From assembly GCA_028684405.1 (NCBI GenBank), contig JAQUGA010000138.1:1-6714 (forward strand): DNA of 6,714 nucleotides. Reading direction: 5' to 3'. The notes beneath the pieces were generated by a model, which saw nothing but the letters and a program-made list of their open reading frames with translations, was not told the origin of the DNA and made no database searches. Position 1 is the first letter of the stretch; every line of letters starts with the position of its first letter. This document shows, piece after piece, positions 1-6,429 of the stretch. A program made the translations under genes and the position numbers. The DNA is from Bacteroidales bacterium (GTDB taxonomy: Bacteria; Bacteroidota; Bacteroidia; Bacteroidales; WCHB1-69).

Positions 1-238
1 GAATTCCATCTTCTTTTGCAGATTCAGGATATTTTATATGTTTGTTTAAAAATTGCATACGGGCTTCATTTCCTCCTGGGAAATCGGGCAATTGTTCAAC
101 TACAGTATAAACTGCATTGCTGTCAGAGACTTGATCTGAAACCCTAATAGTTGGAACGATCTCGAAATCTTCATCAATTTGTGAAAAACTAAAAGAAAAA
201 CATCCAATAAATAATAACAAAAGGATCTGTTTTTTCAT
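1..238 (-). CDS. Secreted TonB C-terminal-domain-like protein, 3' part outside window
   Basis: An open frame starts with ATG at 238-236 and runs to the window edge, giving 79 residues. It begins MKKQILLLLFIG, a basic n-region and hydrophobic core, followed by FSFSFSQ, which fits signal peptidase I cleavage before Q20. After a short acidic spacer, residues 43-79 carry the start of the TonB C-terminal domain as seen in many Bacteroidota proteins: YTVVEQLPDFPGG (43-56) and the stretch ending KYPESAKEDGI (69-79). In classical TonB this domain contacts TonB-dependent outer-membrane receptors. Here the long proline-rich linker is missing, and a cleavable signal seems to replace the membrane anchor, so an energy-coupling role is doubtful. 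A second in-frame ATG at 244-242 would add only M-L; I prefer the later start because it gives a normal M-K-K signal peptide. The gene is 154 bp beyond the efflux operon, past a strong hairpin, so it is probably a separate transcription unit. The family call is fairly sure; the function is not. Confidence 0.8.
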   Translation of the reverse strand, partial: MKKQILLLLFIGCFSFSFSQIDEDFEIVPTIRVSDQVSDSNAVYTVVEQLPDFPGGNEARMQFLNKHIKYPESAKEDGI

Positions 239-270
239 CAGCATTAAATATAATTAGATTTTAAAAAAAC

Positions 271-287
271 GTCTTTTTGGTCTTTTT
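271..287. repeat. Short tandem direct repeat GTCTTTTT x2
   Basis: GTCTTTTT occurs at 271-278 and again at 280-287, a 9-bp period. It lies 33-49 bp upstream of the start of the TonB-like gene, where its promoter or leader should be. On the gene's strand it reads as two AAAAAGAC copies. It may be only low-complexity AT-rich DNA; a binding site for a regulator is possible but unsupported. Confidence 0.35.
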
Positions 288-346
288 AGTATCCCTTTTT
301 TCTCAGGTTAGTATTCTCGATTTATCAGAATGGTATAACGCAAATG

Positions 347-381
347 ATGTTTGCCAGAAAATTATATTTTCTGGCAAACAT
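347..381 (-). terminator. Perfect 15-bp hairpin after the efflux operon
   Basis: Positions 347-361 and 367-381 are exact reverse complements (15 of 15 pairs, core TTTGCCAGAAAA) around the 5-nt loop TTATA. The hairpin begins 11 bp past the stop codon of the PII-like gene, where the operon terminator should be. Neither side has a good uninterrupted U-tract: on the minus strand the stem is followed by CATTTGCG. It may therefore be an imperfect intrinsic terminator or a 3'-end stabilising structure. A protein-binding palindrome for the downstream gene is the other possibility. Confidence 0.65.
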
Positions 382-392
382 AAAACAATCGT

Positions 393-686
393 TTAATACG
401 AATCTACCACATCCCAAACGAAAGCTCTAATGCCTACATTAAGGTCGATATGGTCGAGGTTTTTAATCTTCTGCAACAATACCGGAACTTTCTCATCTTC
501 AACCACGGCGATAATTCCCGAGTTAAACTCAGGCCATGTATGGGTTCCCATGTGAGGATTGCCAGTTTTAGAACCACGTCCATAGATTTCGCCCCATTGG
601 GTATAACCTCTAATTTCCAGAGAGTCAAGCATAAAATCTACTTTTTCTGTTAAGGCCAAATTATATGTTATAAATACTGCTTTCAT
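393..686 (-). CDS. PII-like protein associated with RND efflux operon (PG0541-type)
   Basis: This 97-residue cytosolic protein has no signal peptide or membrane segment. Its layout fits a PII/CutA-like ferredoxin fold: strand 2-8 (KAVFITY), helix about 12-24, strand about 28-35, a loop 36-55 rich in G, H and W, strand 56-63 (SGIIAVVED), helix about 66-78, and strand 85-94 (GIRAFVWDVV). The loop holds GRGSKTGNPHMGTHTWPEF (36-54), which I recall as the conserved signature of small proteins encoded beside RND pumps in Bacteroidota. The family name (PG0541-type transporter-associated protein) is from memory. The gene starts 15 bp after the RND stop codon, so it is almost certainly co-transcribed and is the last gene of the operon. 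PII-family proteins sense small ligands and bind transporters or enzymes, so a pump modulator is a reasonable inference. No ligand can be read from the sequence. H45, M46 and H49 could bind metal, but this is speculative. Confidence 0.85.
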   Translation of the reverse strand: MKAVFITYNLALTEKVDFMLDSLEIRGYTQWGEIYGRGSKTGNPHMGTHTWPEFNSGIIAVVEDEKVPVLLQKIKNLDHIDLNVGIRAFVWDVVDSY

Positions 687-701
687 AGTTTTTTTGTTGA
701 A

Positions 702-3700
702 TTACTTAATGTCATTTTCATCATTCATGAAACTAAATTCCAATAAATTTTTTGTTTTTATTTTACTTCGTCCTCCCATTTTATTAGAGAACAGGGCATA
801 TGCCACAGGAATAATTATCATGGTTACAATGGTTGAGAAAACCAAACCACCAATAACCGATATTCCCATCGGGCTCCATATTTCGGAACCTTCTCCGGTG
901 CTTATTGCCATCGGCAAAAGACCAAGAATTGTGGTGAGAGCTGTCATCAGAACTGGACGCAAACGCGATTTTCCAGAAATGGCAATGGCATCGTATAAAT
1001 TCTCACCACGGTCGCGCATCAAATTAATATAGTCGACCAATACAATTCCGTTTTTGACCACAATACCGATTAATAAAATTGCACCTAAAGCGGCAATAAC
1101 ACTAAGGGTTGTTCCTGTGATAAACAAAGCAATCAAAACTCCTGTAAATGAAAATGGAATTGAGAACATGATAATAAATGGCATTCGGAAGGATTCAAAT
1201 TGAGAAGCCATAACGATATATACCAGTAGCAAAGAGAGCAACATTAGCAGTCCTAGGTCAGCAAAAGATTCTTGTTGATCTTTGTAGGCTCCACCTAGTT
1301 CAATCATTACATCACCAGAAGTTTCAATTTTATCAACTTCGGCTTGAACTTTTTTGGCTAATTCTCCCATTGATATTTGATATGGCTGACATGTCACTTT
1401 TACGATACGTTCTCTATTTCTACGCTCAATAGTTGGTGGTGACCAATGTTCGACCACAGTTCCAATTTCGGACAATCTGATTTTTTGTCCTTGTGGATTC
1501 ATTAAAGTAATATTTTCAATATCGGAGATTGAACTCCTGTAATCTTCCGTATATCTCACAATAATATCATATTCATCGCCTTGTTCACGATATTTTGAAG
1601 CTGTAAGTCCTTGAACACGATTCCGAAGAGCCATTGAAACTGTTGCTGTATTTAGCCCCGCTTGCACTAGTTTATCACGATCTAGTATCACTTTAAGTTC
1701 TGGTTTAGATTTATCGCGACTGATGTTTATATCACGAGCACCTTCTAAATTTTCGAGTTTTTCGGCTAAATCGGAAGCTATTTTATTGGTCACATCAAAG
1801 TCATAACCATATATTTCAACTTCGATTTTTGTTCCACCCATTCCGCCATCAGACGACGAAACATTATAATCGATAATTTCAGGGATTTTGTCAAGTTGAG
1901 TACGCAAATCTTCCCCTATGTCCCAGCAACTTCTATCTCGTTCGGAAACACCCACTAGTCTTAACTGTAGATTGATAAGATGGGATCCCGATGAACCAAA
2001 AATAGAACCGATATTTGCTTCATCATCAGAACCAAAAGAAGTAGAAATAAGTTTTACCTCCTCTGGGTATCGTTCATTTATAATATCCTCGATTTGAGAA
2101 GCAATAATAGCTGTTTCTTCTACTCTAACTCCGGTTTGTAGTTCTATTTTTGCGGTCACTCTACTTTCATCTGTTTCGGGAATAAACTCTGTGCCGATAA
2201 AAGGAAACAATCCTAAAGAGGCAATAAATATAGCCAATGCACCACCCATTACCATCGATTTGTGACGCAAACTCCAACGGATAATTCTTTCATAAAAGTT
2301 GTCGAGTTTATCCAACCATACTTTTATAGTACGGTCGTAAAATGTTTTTTTCTCTGGCTTTTCCGTTCTCAATTTTAACATCAACGAGCTAAGCATGGGC
2401 GTAAGAGAAATAGCTGCAATGGTTGAAGTTGTTACAACAATCGAAACAATCCATCCCAATTGGCGGAAAAGGACACCTGTAATCCCTTTTACAAAGGTCA
2501 AAGGCAAGAAAACAGCCAAAACAACCAAAGTTGTCACAACCACCGCCAGCCATACTTCATTAGTAGCATACAAGGCGGCCTCTCGAGGTGTACTTCCCCT
2601 TTCTATATGTTTGGTAATGTTTTCGAGTACTACAATGGCATCGTCGACAACCATTCCGATAGCGATTGATAGGGAAGCCAATGAAATAATATTAATTGTA
2701 TTCCCCGACAAGTTTAAATAAATAAAGGCCACAATTAATGAGATTGGTATTGTTAGCACAATAATAAATGTCGCTCGCCATCTACCTAGGAAAAACAGCA
2801 CCACTAAAACAACAAAAATCAATGCAAACAAAAGAGTTTCGGATAAATTTTTGATAGAATCACCAATAAATTCAGAAGTATCAAAAACGGGTATAATTTT
2901 GACATCAGGTGGCAGGTTTTTTTCGAGCTCTGCCAAATCCTTATTCACGGCTTTAGCCACAGCCATGGTGTTTCCGCCAGATTGTTTCATCACAAACATT
3001 CGAACTCCTGTTTCGCCATTAATCCTTTCAATCATGGTCATGTCTTTGATGGTATCTCTTACGTTAGCAACATCGTTGACAAAAATAGTTTCTCCCATGA
3101 AACTTCCCAGTGGTATTTTTTTAATCTGTTCACTATTAGAAAATTCCCCCTCTACTTTTAGTTGATAATCCATTATTCCCATTTTGAGTTTTCCAGAAGG
3201 AATGTTCAAGTTTTCTGCTTGAATAACTCCACCTATCATTTCAATGGAAAGATTATATGCCTCTAGTTTTCGGGGATCTATATCAACATAAACAACACGT
3301 TTGGGAACTCCCACCAATCCAACTTGTCCAATGCCTTCAATGCGATTCAAGCGATTTACAATTTTATCTTCCATTAATTTTTCAATTCCTTCATAACTCT
3401 CATTCGAGGTTAAGGAATAAAAAACTATGGGCATCATACTAGAGTTAAACTTAAATAGGATGGGTTGTTCAGCATCATCGGGCAAGCGTCGTTTTGTAAA
3501 TTCCAGAGAGTTTCGGACATCGTTGGCTGCTTCGTCGAGATTGGTACCCCATTCGAATTCCAAGGTTACAATTGATATATTATCACGCGATACCGAATTG
3601 ATTTTTTTAAGATTACTTATGGTATTCAAACCATCTTCCAAGGGTCGGGTCAGGTTGGTTTCAATATCTGAGGCATTGGCTCCCGGATATGTGGTTACTA

Positions 3701-3839
3701 TCGAAATGGCCGGAAATTCAACTTCTGGATAAAAATCGACAGGCAACTGTGTAAGTGAATACAAACCGAAAATTATGACGGCCAAAAACACCATTGAAGT
3801 TGTAATGGGTTTTTTTACGGCACTGCTATATATACTCAT
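702..3839 (-). CDS. RND efflux pump inner-membrane subunit (HAE1/AcrB-type permease)
   Basis: The 1045-residue product is full length for an AcrB-type pump, which uses the proton gradient to expel compounds from the periplasm or inner membrane. It shows the duplicated RND plan: TM1 about 12-32, a large periplasmic porter/docking region (33-333), TM2-TM6 (about 334-484), TM7 about 527-548, a second periplasmic region (549-860), and TM8-TM12 (about 862-1017). The proton relay is intact: D399 and D400 in TM4 (MVVDDAIVVLEN), K929 in TM10 (GIVVKNGIVLVDY), and R959/R961 at TM11 (SRLRPVLMTAL). The double D in TM4 favours a hydrophobic/amphiphilic drug exporter over a heavy-metal exporter; the actual substrate is unknown. 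The N-terminus (MSIYSSAVKKPITTSMV) is typical, supporting this start. A charged cytosolic tail of about 28 residues follows TM12. It lies 22 bp after the adaptor gene and 15 bp before the PII-like gene. No break or missing key residue was seen. Confidence 0.97.
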   Translation of the reverse strand: MSIYSSAVKKPITTSMVFLAVIIFGLYSLTQLPVDFYPEVEFPAISIVTTYPGANASDIETNLTRPLEDGLNTISNLKKINSVSRDNISIVTLEFEWGTNLDEAANDVRNSLEFTKRRLPDDAEQPILFKFNSSMMPIVFYSLTSNESYEGIEKLMEDKIVNRLNRIEGIGQVGLVGVPKRVVYVDIDPRKLEAYNLSIEMIGGVIQAENLNIPSGKLKMGIMDYQLKVEGEFSNSEQIKKIPLGSFMGETIFVNDVANVRDTIKDMTMIERINGETGVRMFVMKQSGGNTMAVAKAVNKDLAELEKNLPPDVKIIPVFDTSEFIGDSIKNLSETLLFALIFVVLVVLFFLGRWRATFIIVLTIPISLIVAFIYLNLSGNTINIISLASLSIAIGMVVDDAIVVLENITKHIERGSTPREAALYATNEVWLAVVVTTLVVLAVFLPLTFVKGITGVLFRQLGWIVSIVVTTSTIAAISLTPMLSSLMLKLRTEKPEKKTFYDRTIKVWLDKLDNFYERIIRWSLRHKSMVMGGALAIFIASLGLFPFIGTEFIPETDESRVTAKIELQTGVRVEETAIIASQIEDIINERYPEEVKLISTSFGSDDEANIGSIFGSSGSHLINLQLRLVGVSERDRSCWDIGEDLRTQLDKIPEIIDYNVSSSDGGMGGTKIEVEIYGYDFDVTNKIASDLAEKLENLEGARDINISRDKSKPELKVILDRDKLVQAGLNTATVSMALRNRVQGLTASKYREQGDEYDIIVRYTEDYRSSISDIENITLMNPQGQKIRLSEIGTVVEHWSPPTIERRNRERIVKVTCQPYQISMGELAKKVQAEVDKIETSGDVMIELGGAYKDQQESFADLGLLMLLSLLLVYIVMASQFESFRMPFIIMFSIPFSFTGVLIALFITGTTLSVIAALGAILLIGIVVKNGIVLVDYINLMRDRGENLYDAIAISGKSRLRPVLMTALTTILGLLPMAISTGEGSEIWSPMGISVIGGLVFSTIVTMIIIPVAYALFSNKMGGRSKIKTKNLLEFSFMNDENDIK

Positions 3840-3861
3840 GATTTATTCTTTTTAGACAGGA

Positions 3862-4914
3862 TTATTGAATTACTTTTACTTTTTCCCCATTTACAAGCTT
3901 ATCTTGCCCGGCCACTACTATTTCCATTCCCTCTGATAATTCTTTTGAAAAAATTTCAATTTTATCATCATATCGTTTTCCAACTTCAACATTTACTCTT
4001 TTAACGATTCCATTGTCATGAACAAAAATATATCGAATATTTGTTCCCTCTTGAACCAACAAAGAGGAGGAAGAGATAACAACGGCTTCTTCTTTGCCCA
4101 CTTCAAGTTGAATACGCGCAAAAATTCCAGGTCGTAATTTTTCATTAGAATTGGGAATTTCAATTTCCACATTAAAAGTCTTTGTTGCGGCATTGATGGT
4201 AGGGTGAATTAAATTAATTTTTCCATTAAACGTTTCTTCTGGATATACATCACTGGTCAAAATTGCTGACATTCCTTTTTTCACAATTGGGTAATATCTT
4301 TCTGAAACACTAATGATAACTTTTAATGGGTTAATTTGCTGAATGATAACAATAGCCGCTTTACCAACTTGTGTATTGGGAACACCACTAAAAAGTTCAC
4401 CATTTTCAAAATATTTACCTGTTACTACACCTGAAAAGGGAGCTTTTAATATCACATTTTCACGCAAAAACTCAATACTGGAGCGAGTTACGTCCAATTG
4501 CGTTTTCATTTGGTCGTATTGTTGAGCGGCAATTCCACCAGCTTTGTATAAAGTATCAATGCGGCGATAATCCTTTTCAAGATTAATAAGTTGCAATTGA
4601 GCTTGATTTAAAGCTGTTGGATCCATATTTACAACTACTTGTCCTTTTCCTACTTTATCTCCTATTTTTACATTCACTTTATGAATTCGTCCGGGCTGTG
4701 CCGGTGCCATGTATAACTCTTCATAGGGCAAAACATTGGCTGTATATTCTAAGCTTCGCATGACCTCGCTTTTACTTAAAGGCTTCACCTTAATTGTTTT
4801 TTCTGTTTCGGCTTCTGCGTTTGTGTCGTTCTGGCTTTTCGAGCCACAAGATGTCGCTATTGCCAGCAACAGAGCTATCGTTGTCAATTTTGAAAATGTT
4901 TTAACTAGTTTCAT
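3862..4914 (-). CDS. RND periplasmic adaptor (membrane fusion protein), lipoprotein
   Basis: This 350-residue adaptor should join the inner-membrane pump to the outer-membrane channel. An N-terminal hydrophobic segment ends in ATSC, making C23 the likely lipidated residue, followed by a polar linker (24-40). A lipoyl/barrel-sandwich domain is split into two halves, GRIHKVNVKIGDKVGKGQVV (75-94) and VILKAPFSGVVTGKYFENGE (154-173). Between them lies a short coiled-coil hairpin (about 101-152). A beta-barrel domain (about 196-272, including LRPGIFARIQLEV) and a membrane-proximal domain (about 277-349) follow. In AcrA-type adaptors the hairpin tip has an R-x3-L-x6-S motif that contacts the TolC partner; here R118 and L122 are present but the Ser position is A129. 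It sits 23 bp after the channel gene and 22 bp before the pump gene. The family call is secure; the domain borders are by eye. Confidence 0.95.
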   Translation of the reverse strand: MKLVKTFSKLTTIALLLAIATSCGSKSQNDTNAEAETEKTIKVKPLSKSEVMRSLEYTANVLPYEELYMAPAQPGRIHKVNVKIGDKVGKGQVVVNMDPTALNQAQLQLINLEKDYRRIDTLYKAGGIAAQQYDQMKTQLDVTRSSIEFLRENVILKAPFSGVVTGKYFENGELFSGVPNTQVGKAAIVIIQQINPLKVIISVSERYYPIVKKGMSAILTSDVYPEETFNGKINLIHPTINAATKTFNVEIEIPNSNEKLRPGIFARIQLEVGKEEAVVISSSSLLVQEGTNIRYIFVHDNGIVKRVNVEVGKRYDDKIEIFSKELSEGMEIVVAGQDKLVNGEKVKVIQ

Positions 4915-4937
4915 TGTATGTATAATGTTAAATGGTG

Positions 4938-6323
4938 TTATAATTTATTTATTAGTTTATCGTAATTCAATTTTGTTTGAAGCAATGACATCAGCGATTG
5001 AATATAACTATTTTGAGATTTCAGAAAGTTATCACTGGCTTGAGTCAAGTCTAAGCTGGAAGCCATTCCTTGTGAAAACTTCAAATCGATGCTGTTGTAT
5101 ACCTTTTGGGCAACTTTGATGCTTTTTTTCTGAATTTCATATTGTTCGATGCTGTTGATTAAATCAAAGCGGAATTGTTTTTCCTGCATCAACAACTGAT
5201 CTTCCAAAAGCGACTTTGTGTTTTGAGTTTTGATTAACTCTAGTTTTTTCTGCTGTACTCTGGAATATCTCACTCCGCTCGAAAAAAGAGGAACAGAAAG
5301 TTTAAGTCCGGCCACATGATTTGGGTTCATATCAAAATCGGTGGTAAGCAATTTTTTGTTGTAACTATAAAAACCAACAAGCATTGGTGCATAAGACCAT
5401 TTTTCCATGTTCAACATCTTCCTGGAAATTTCTTCTTGTTGACTCATCAATTTATAAGTAAGATTGTCCGAAACATTAAATGTTTGACCTAAAGGAACTT
5501 CCACATTTATTTGCAAAATCAGACTTTCCAAATTATCACTAAGTATAATTTCTGTATTTGATTCGGCACCCAATTGAAATCGAATTAAATTATAACTAAG
5601 CTGAATGGCTCTTTCAAGTTGTGTTTTCGAGCTTTCAATCATCATTACAGCCAATTGAAGTTGGTCAACATCAACTTCTTCTGCCATACCTGCTGCGAAC
5701 ATTACTTCCGTTTTTCGCAATGTGCTTTGAAGATTCTCGATGTTTAGTTCTAATATTTTTTTCGATTCTTCGGTTACCAATGCCATATAATAGGAAGATA
5801 TAATGGCTTCAATAACATCATTTTCAGTATTTTGATAGGCGTTTTTAGCAATTGCATTGGCAATTTTGGAAACTTGCATTCCAACCCAATACTGGCCCGA
5901 AAAAATCAATTGAGAAATCTGTATTGCAGCTGTCGACGAATTATTCATTTTAATGGTGTTGCTTCCTCCGCCCGTCATTCCTTGGAGTAATTTGAGAATT
6001 TCAAAGTCTCCCGCATCAAGCAATCCCAGATTGGGTTGATAAACATCTCCTCCTCCTCCACCAATATTAAATTCTACTTCATAGTTGAAAAAATCCGTAT
6101 AGTCAACCGATCCTTCGGCTTGTGGCAAACCTTGTGCAATGGTTTCCCAGATTTGTTTTTTCGATATTTCGACATCTGTTTTAGCATTTTGTAAGATCTT
6201 GTTATGCTTTAAGGCATACTCTCGTGCCTGCTGCACGCTCAAAACCAAAGTTTTATCCTCCTGTGCTTGAAGTATCGGTATGAGACCGATGAAGAAGAGG
6301 ATTTGAATTGTTCTTTTTATCAT
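4938..6323 (-). CDS. TolC-type outer-membrane efflux channel
   Basis: The 461-residue product starts with a signal peptide (MIKRTIQILFFIGLIPILQA, cleavage likely before Q21). There is no lipobox cysteine, so unlike OprM-type channels it is not expected to be lipidated. The mature part shows the internal duplication of the outer-membrane efflux family. Repeat one opens with LSVQQAREYALKHNKILQNAK (28-48) and has long amphipathic helices. Repeat two runs over the C-terminal half, with GLKLSVPLFSSGVRYSRV and the closing helices with KFSQGMASSLDLTQASDNFLKSQN. These helices build the periplasmic tunnel of a trimer. A glycine-rich stretch lies in the first membrane/loop region (GGGGG at 88-92, GGG at 118-120). 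It is the first gene of the operon, preceded by its own likely promoter. The start ATG at 6323 is supported by the complete signal peptide. Confidence 0.94.
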   Translation of the reverse strand: MIKRTIQILFFIGLIPILQAQEDKTLVLSVQQAREYALKHNKILQNAKTDVEISKKQIWETIAQGLPQAEGSVDYTDFFNYEVEFNIGGGGGDVYQPNLGLLDAGDFEILKLLQGMTGGGSNTIKMNNSSTAAIQISQLIFSGQYWVGMQVSKIANAIAKNAYQNTENDVIEAIISSYYMALVTEESKKILELNIENLQSTLRKTEVMFAAGMAEEVDVDQLQLAVMMIESSKTQLERAIQLSYNLIRFQLGAESNTEIILSDNLESLILQINVEVPLGQTFNVSDNLTYKLMSQQEEISRKMLNMEKWSYAPMLVGFYSYNKKLLTTDFDMNPNHVAGLKLSVPLFSSGVRYSRVQQKKLELIKTQNTKSLLEDQLLMQEKQFRFDLINSIEQYEIQKKSIKVAQKVYNSIDLKFSQGMASSLDLTQASDNFLKSQNSYIQSLMSLLQTKLNYDKLINKL

Positions 6324-6342
6324 TTTTTTTCGCTTTTTTTTA
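6324..6342 (-). promoter_or_regulatory. A-rich leader / translation start region of channel gene
   Basis: Read on the minus strand, the sequence before the channel start is TTAAAAAAAAGCGAAAAAAA followed directly by TG of the ATG: two runs of eight A around GCG, with the last A of the second run being the first base of ATG. There is no Shine-Dalgarno motif. Members of the Bacteroidota often use A-rich, unstructured start regions instead, so this is probably a strong start site. If transcription starts about 7 bp after the -7 box, this is almost the whole 5' leader. Confidence 0.55.
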
Positions 6343-6348
6343 AGACAA

Positions 6349-6356
6349 CAAATTTA
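6349..6356 (-). promoter_or_regulatory. Bacteroidota -7 promoter box (TAAATTTG) for the efflux operon
   Basis: On the minus strand 6356-6349 reads TAAATTTG, an exact match to the TAnnTTTG -7 consensus of the Bacteroidota primary sigma factor. It is 25 bp upstream of the channel gene start, giving a predicted start near 6342 and a leader of about 20 nt. The best upstream match is a TTG at 6383-6381, 24 bp away, somewhat farther than is usual for the -33 TTTG/TTG element. The promoter may thus be weak or activator dependent, or the -33 element may be degenerate. Its place after the tetR stop codon means the pump operon can be transcribed apart from the regulator. Confidence 0.55.
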
Positions 6357-6394
6357 GTGCGTTCTTTTATTAATTAAAATCAATTTCGATAAAC

Positions 6395-6422
6395 GGCTTT
6401 TTTTCATCTATGAACGAAAGCC
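6395..6422. promoter_or_regulatory. 28-bp dyad, candidate TetR operator
   Basis: Two 13-bp half-sites face each other across CT: GGCTTTTTTTCAT at 6395-6407, and 6410-6422, whose reverse complement is GGCTTTCGTTCAT. They agree at 11 of 13 positions. The dyad lies 7 bp past the tetR stop codon and about 40 bp upstream of the -7 box. Its length and symmetry fit a site for a TetR dimer or pair of dimers. It could instead fold as a terminator for tetR mRNA, but no U-tract follows on the minus strand (next bases GTTTATCG), which weakens that reading. Confidence 0.5.
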
Positions 6423-6429
6423 TAGTCTA

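Noticed and set aside
1..6. GAATTC at the very first base, suggesting a cloned EcoRI end
   Set aside because: It may only reflect where the window was cut; the coding frame runs through it normally and another GAATTC occurs within the pump gene.
199..208. Lipobox-like F-I-G-C in the signal peptide of the TonB-like protein
   Set aside because: The -3 residue is Phe, unusual for a lipobox, and a good signal peptidase I site (S-Q) follows shortly after. I prefer a non-lipidated export signal.
317..344. Possible promoter of the TonB-like gene: TTTG at 344-341 and TAAATCGA at 324-317
   Set aside because: The spacing is near normal, but the -7 part matches only the first half of TAnnTTTG (ends CGA in place of TTG). 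I do not call it a promoter.
694..1032. Plus-strand open frame of 112 codons over the 3' end of the pump gene
   Set aside because: It is antisense to a well-supported RND coding region, lacks a recognisable protein pattern, and similar frames recur along the same gene (for example 2395-2721 and 2851-3165).
2640..2645. Possibility that the pump is a heavy-metal (CusA-type) exporter
   Set aside because: TM4 has the double Asp (D399, D400) in VVDDAIVVLEN, typical of the HAE1 drug-exporter group, and not the single-Asp pattern of the heavy-metal group.
4736..5119. Plus-strand open frame of 127 codons with a hydrophobic middle, spanning the channel-adaptor junction
   Set aside because: Its hydrophobic stretch comes from antisense reading of the adaptor signal peptide region and AT-rich spacer. 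Both strands cannot easily code here and the minus-strand genes are certain.
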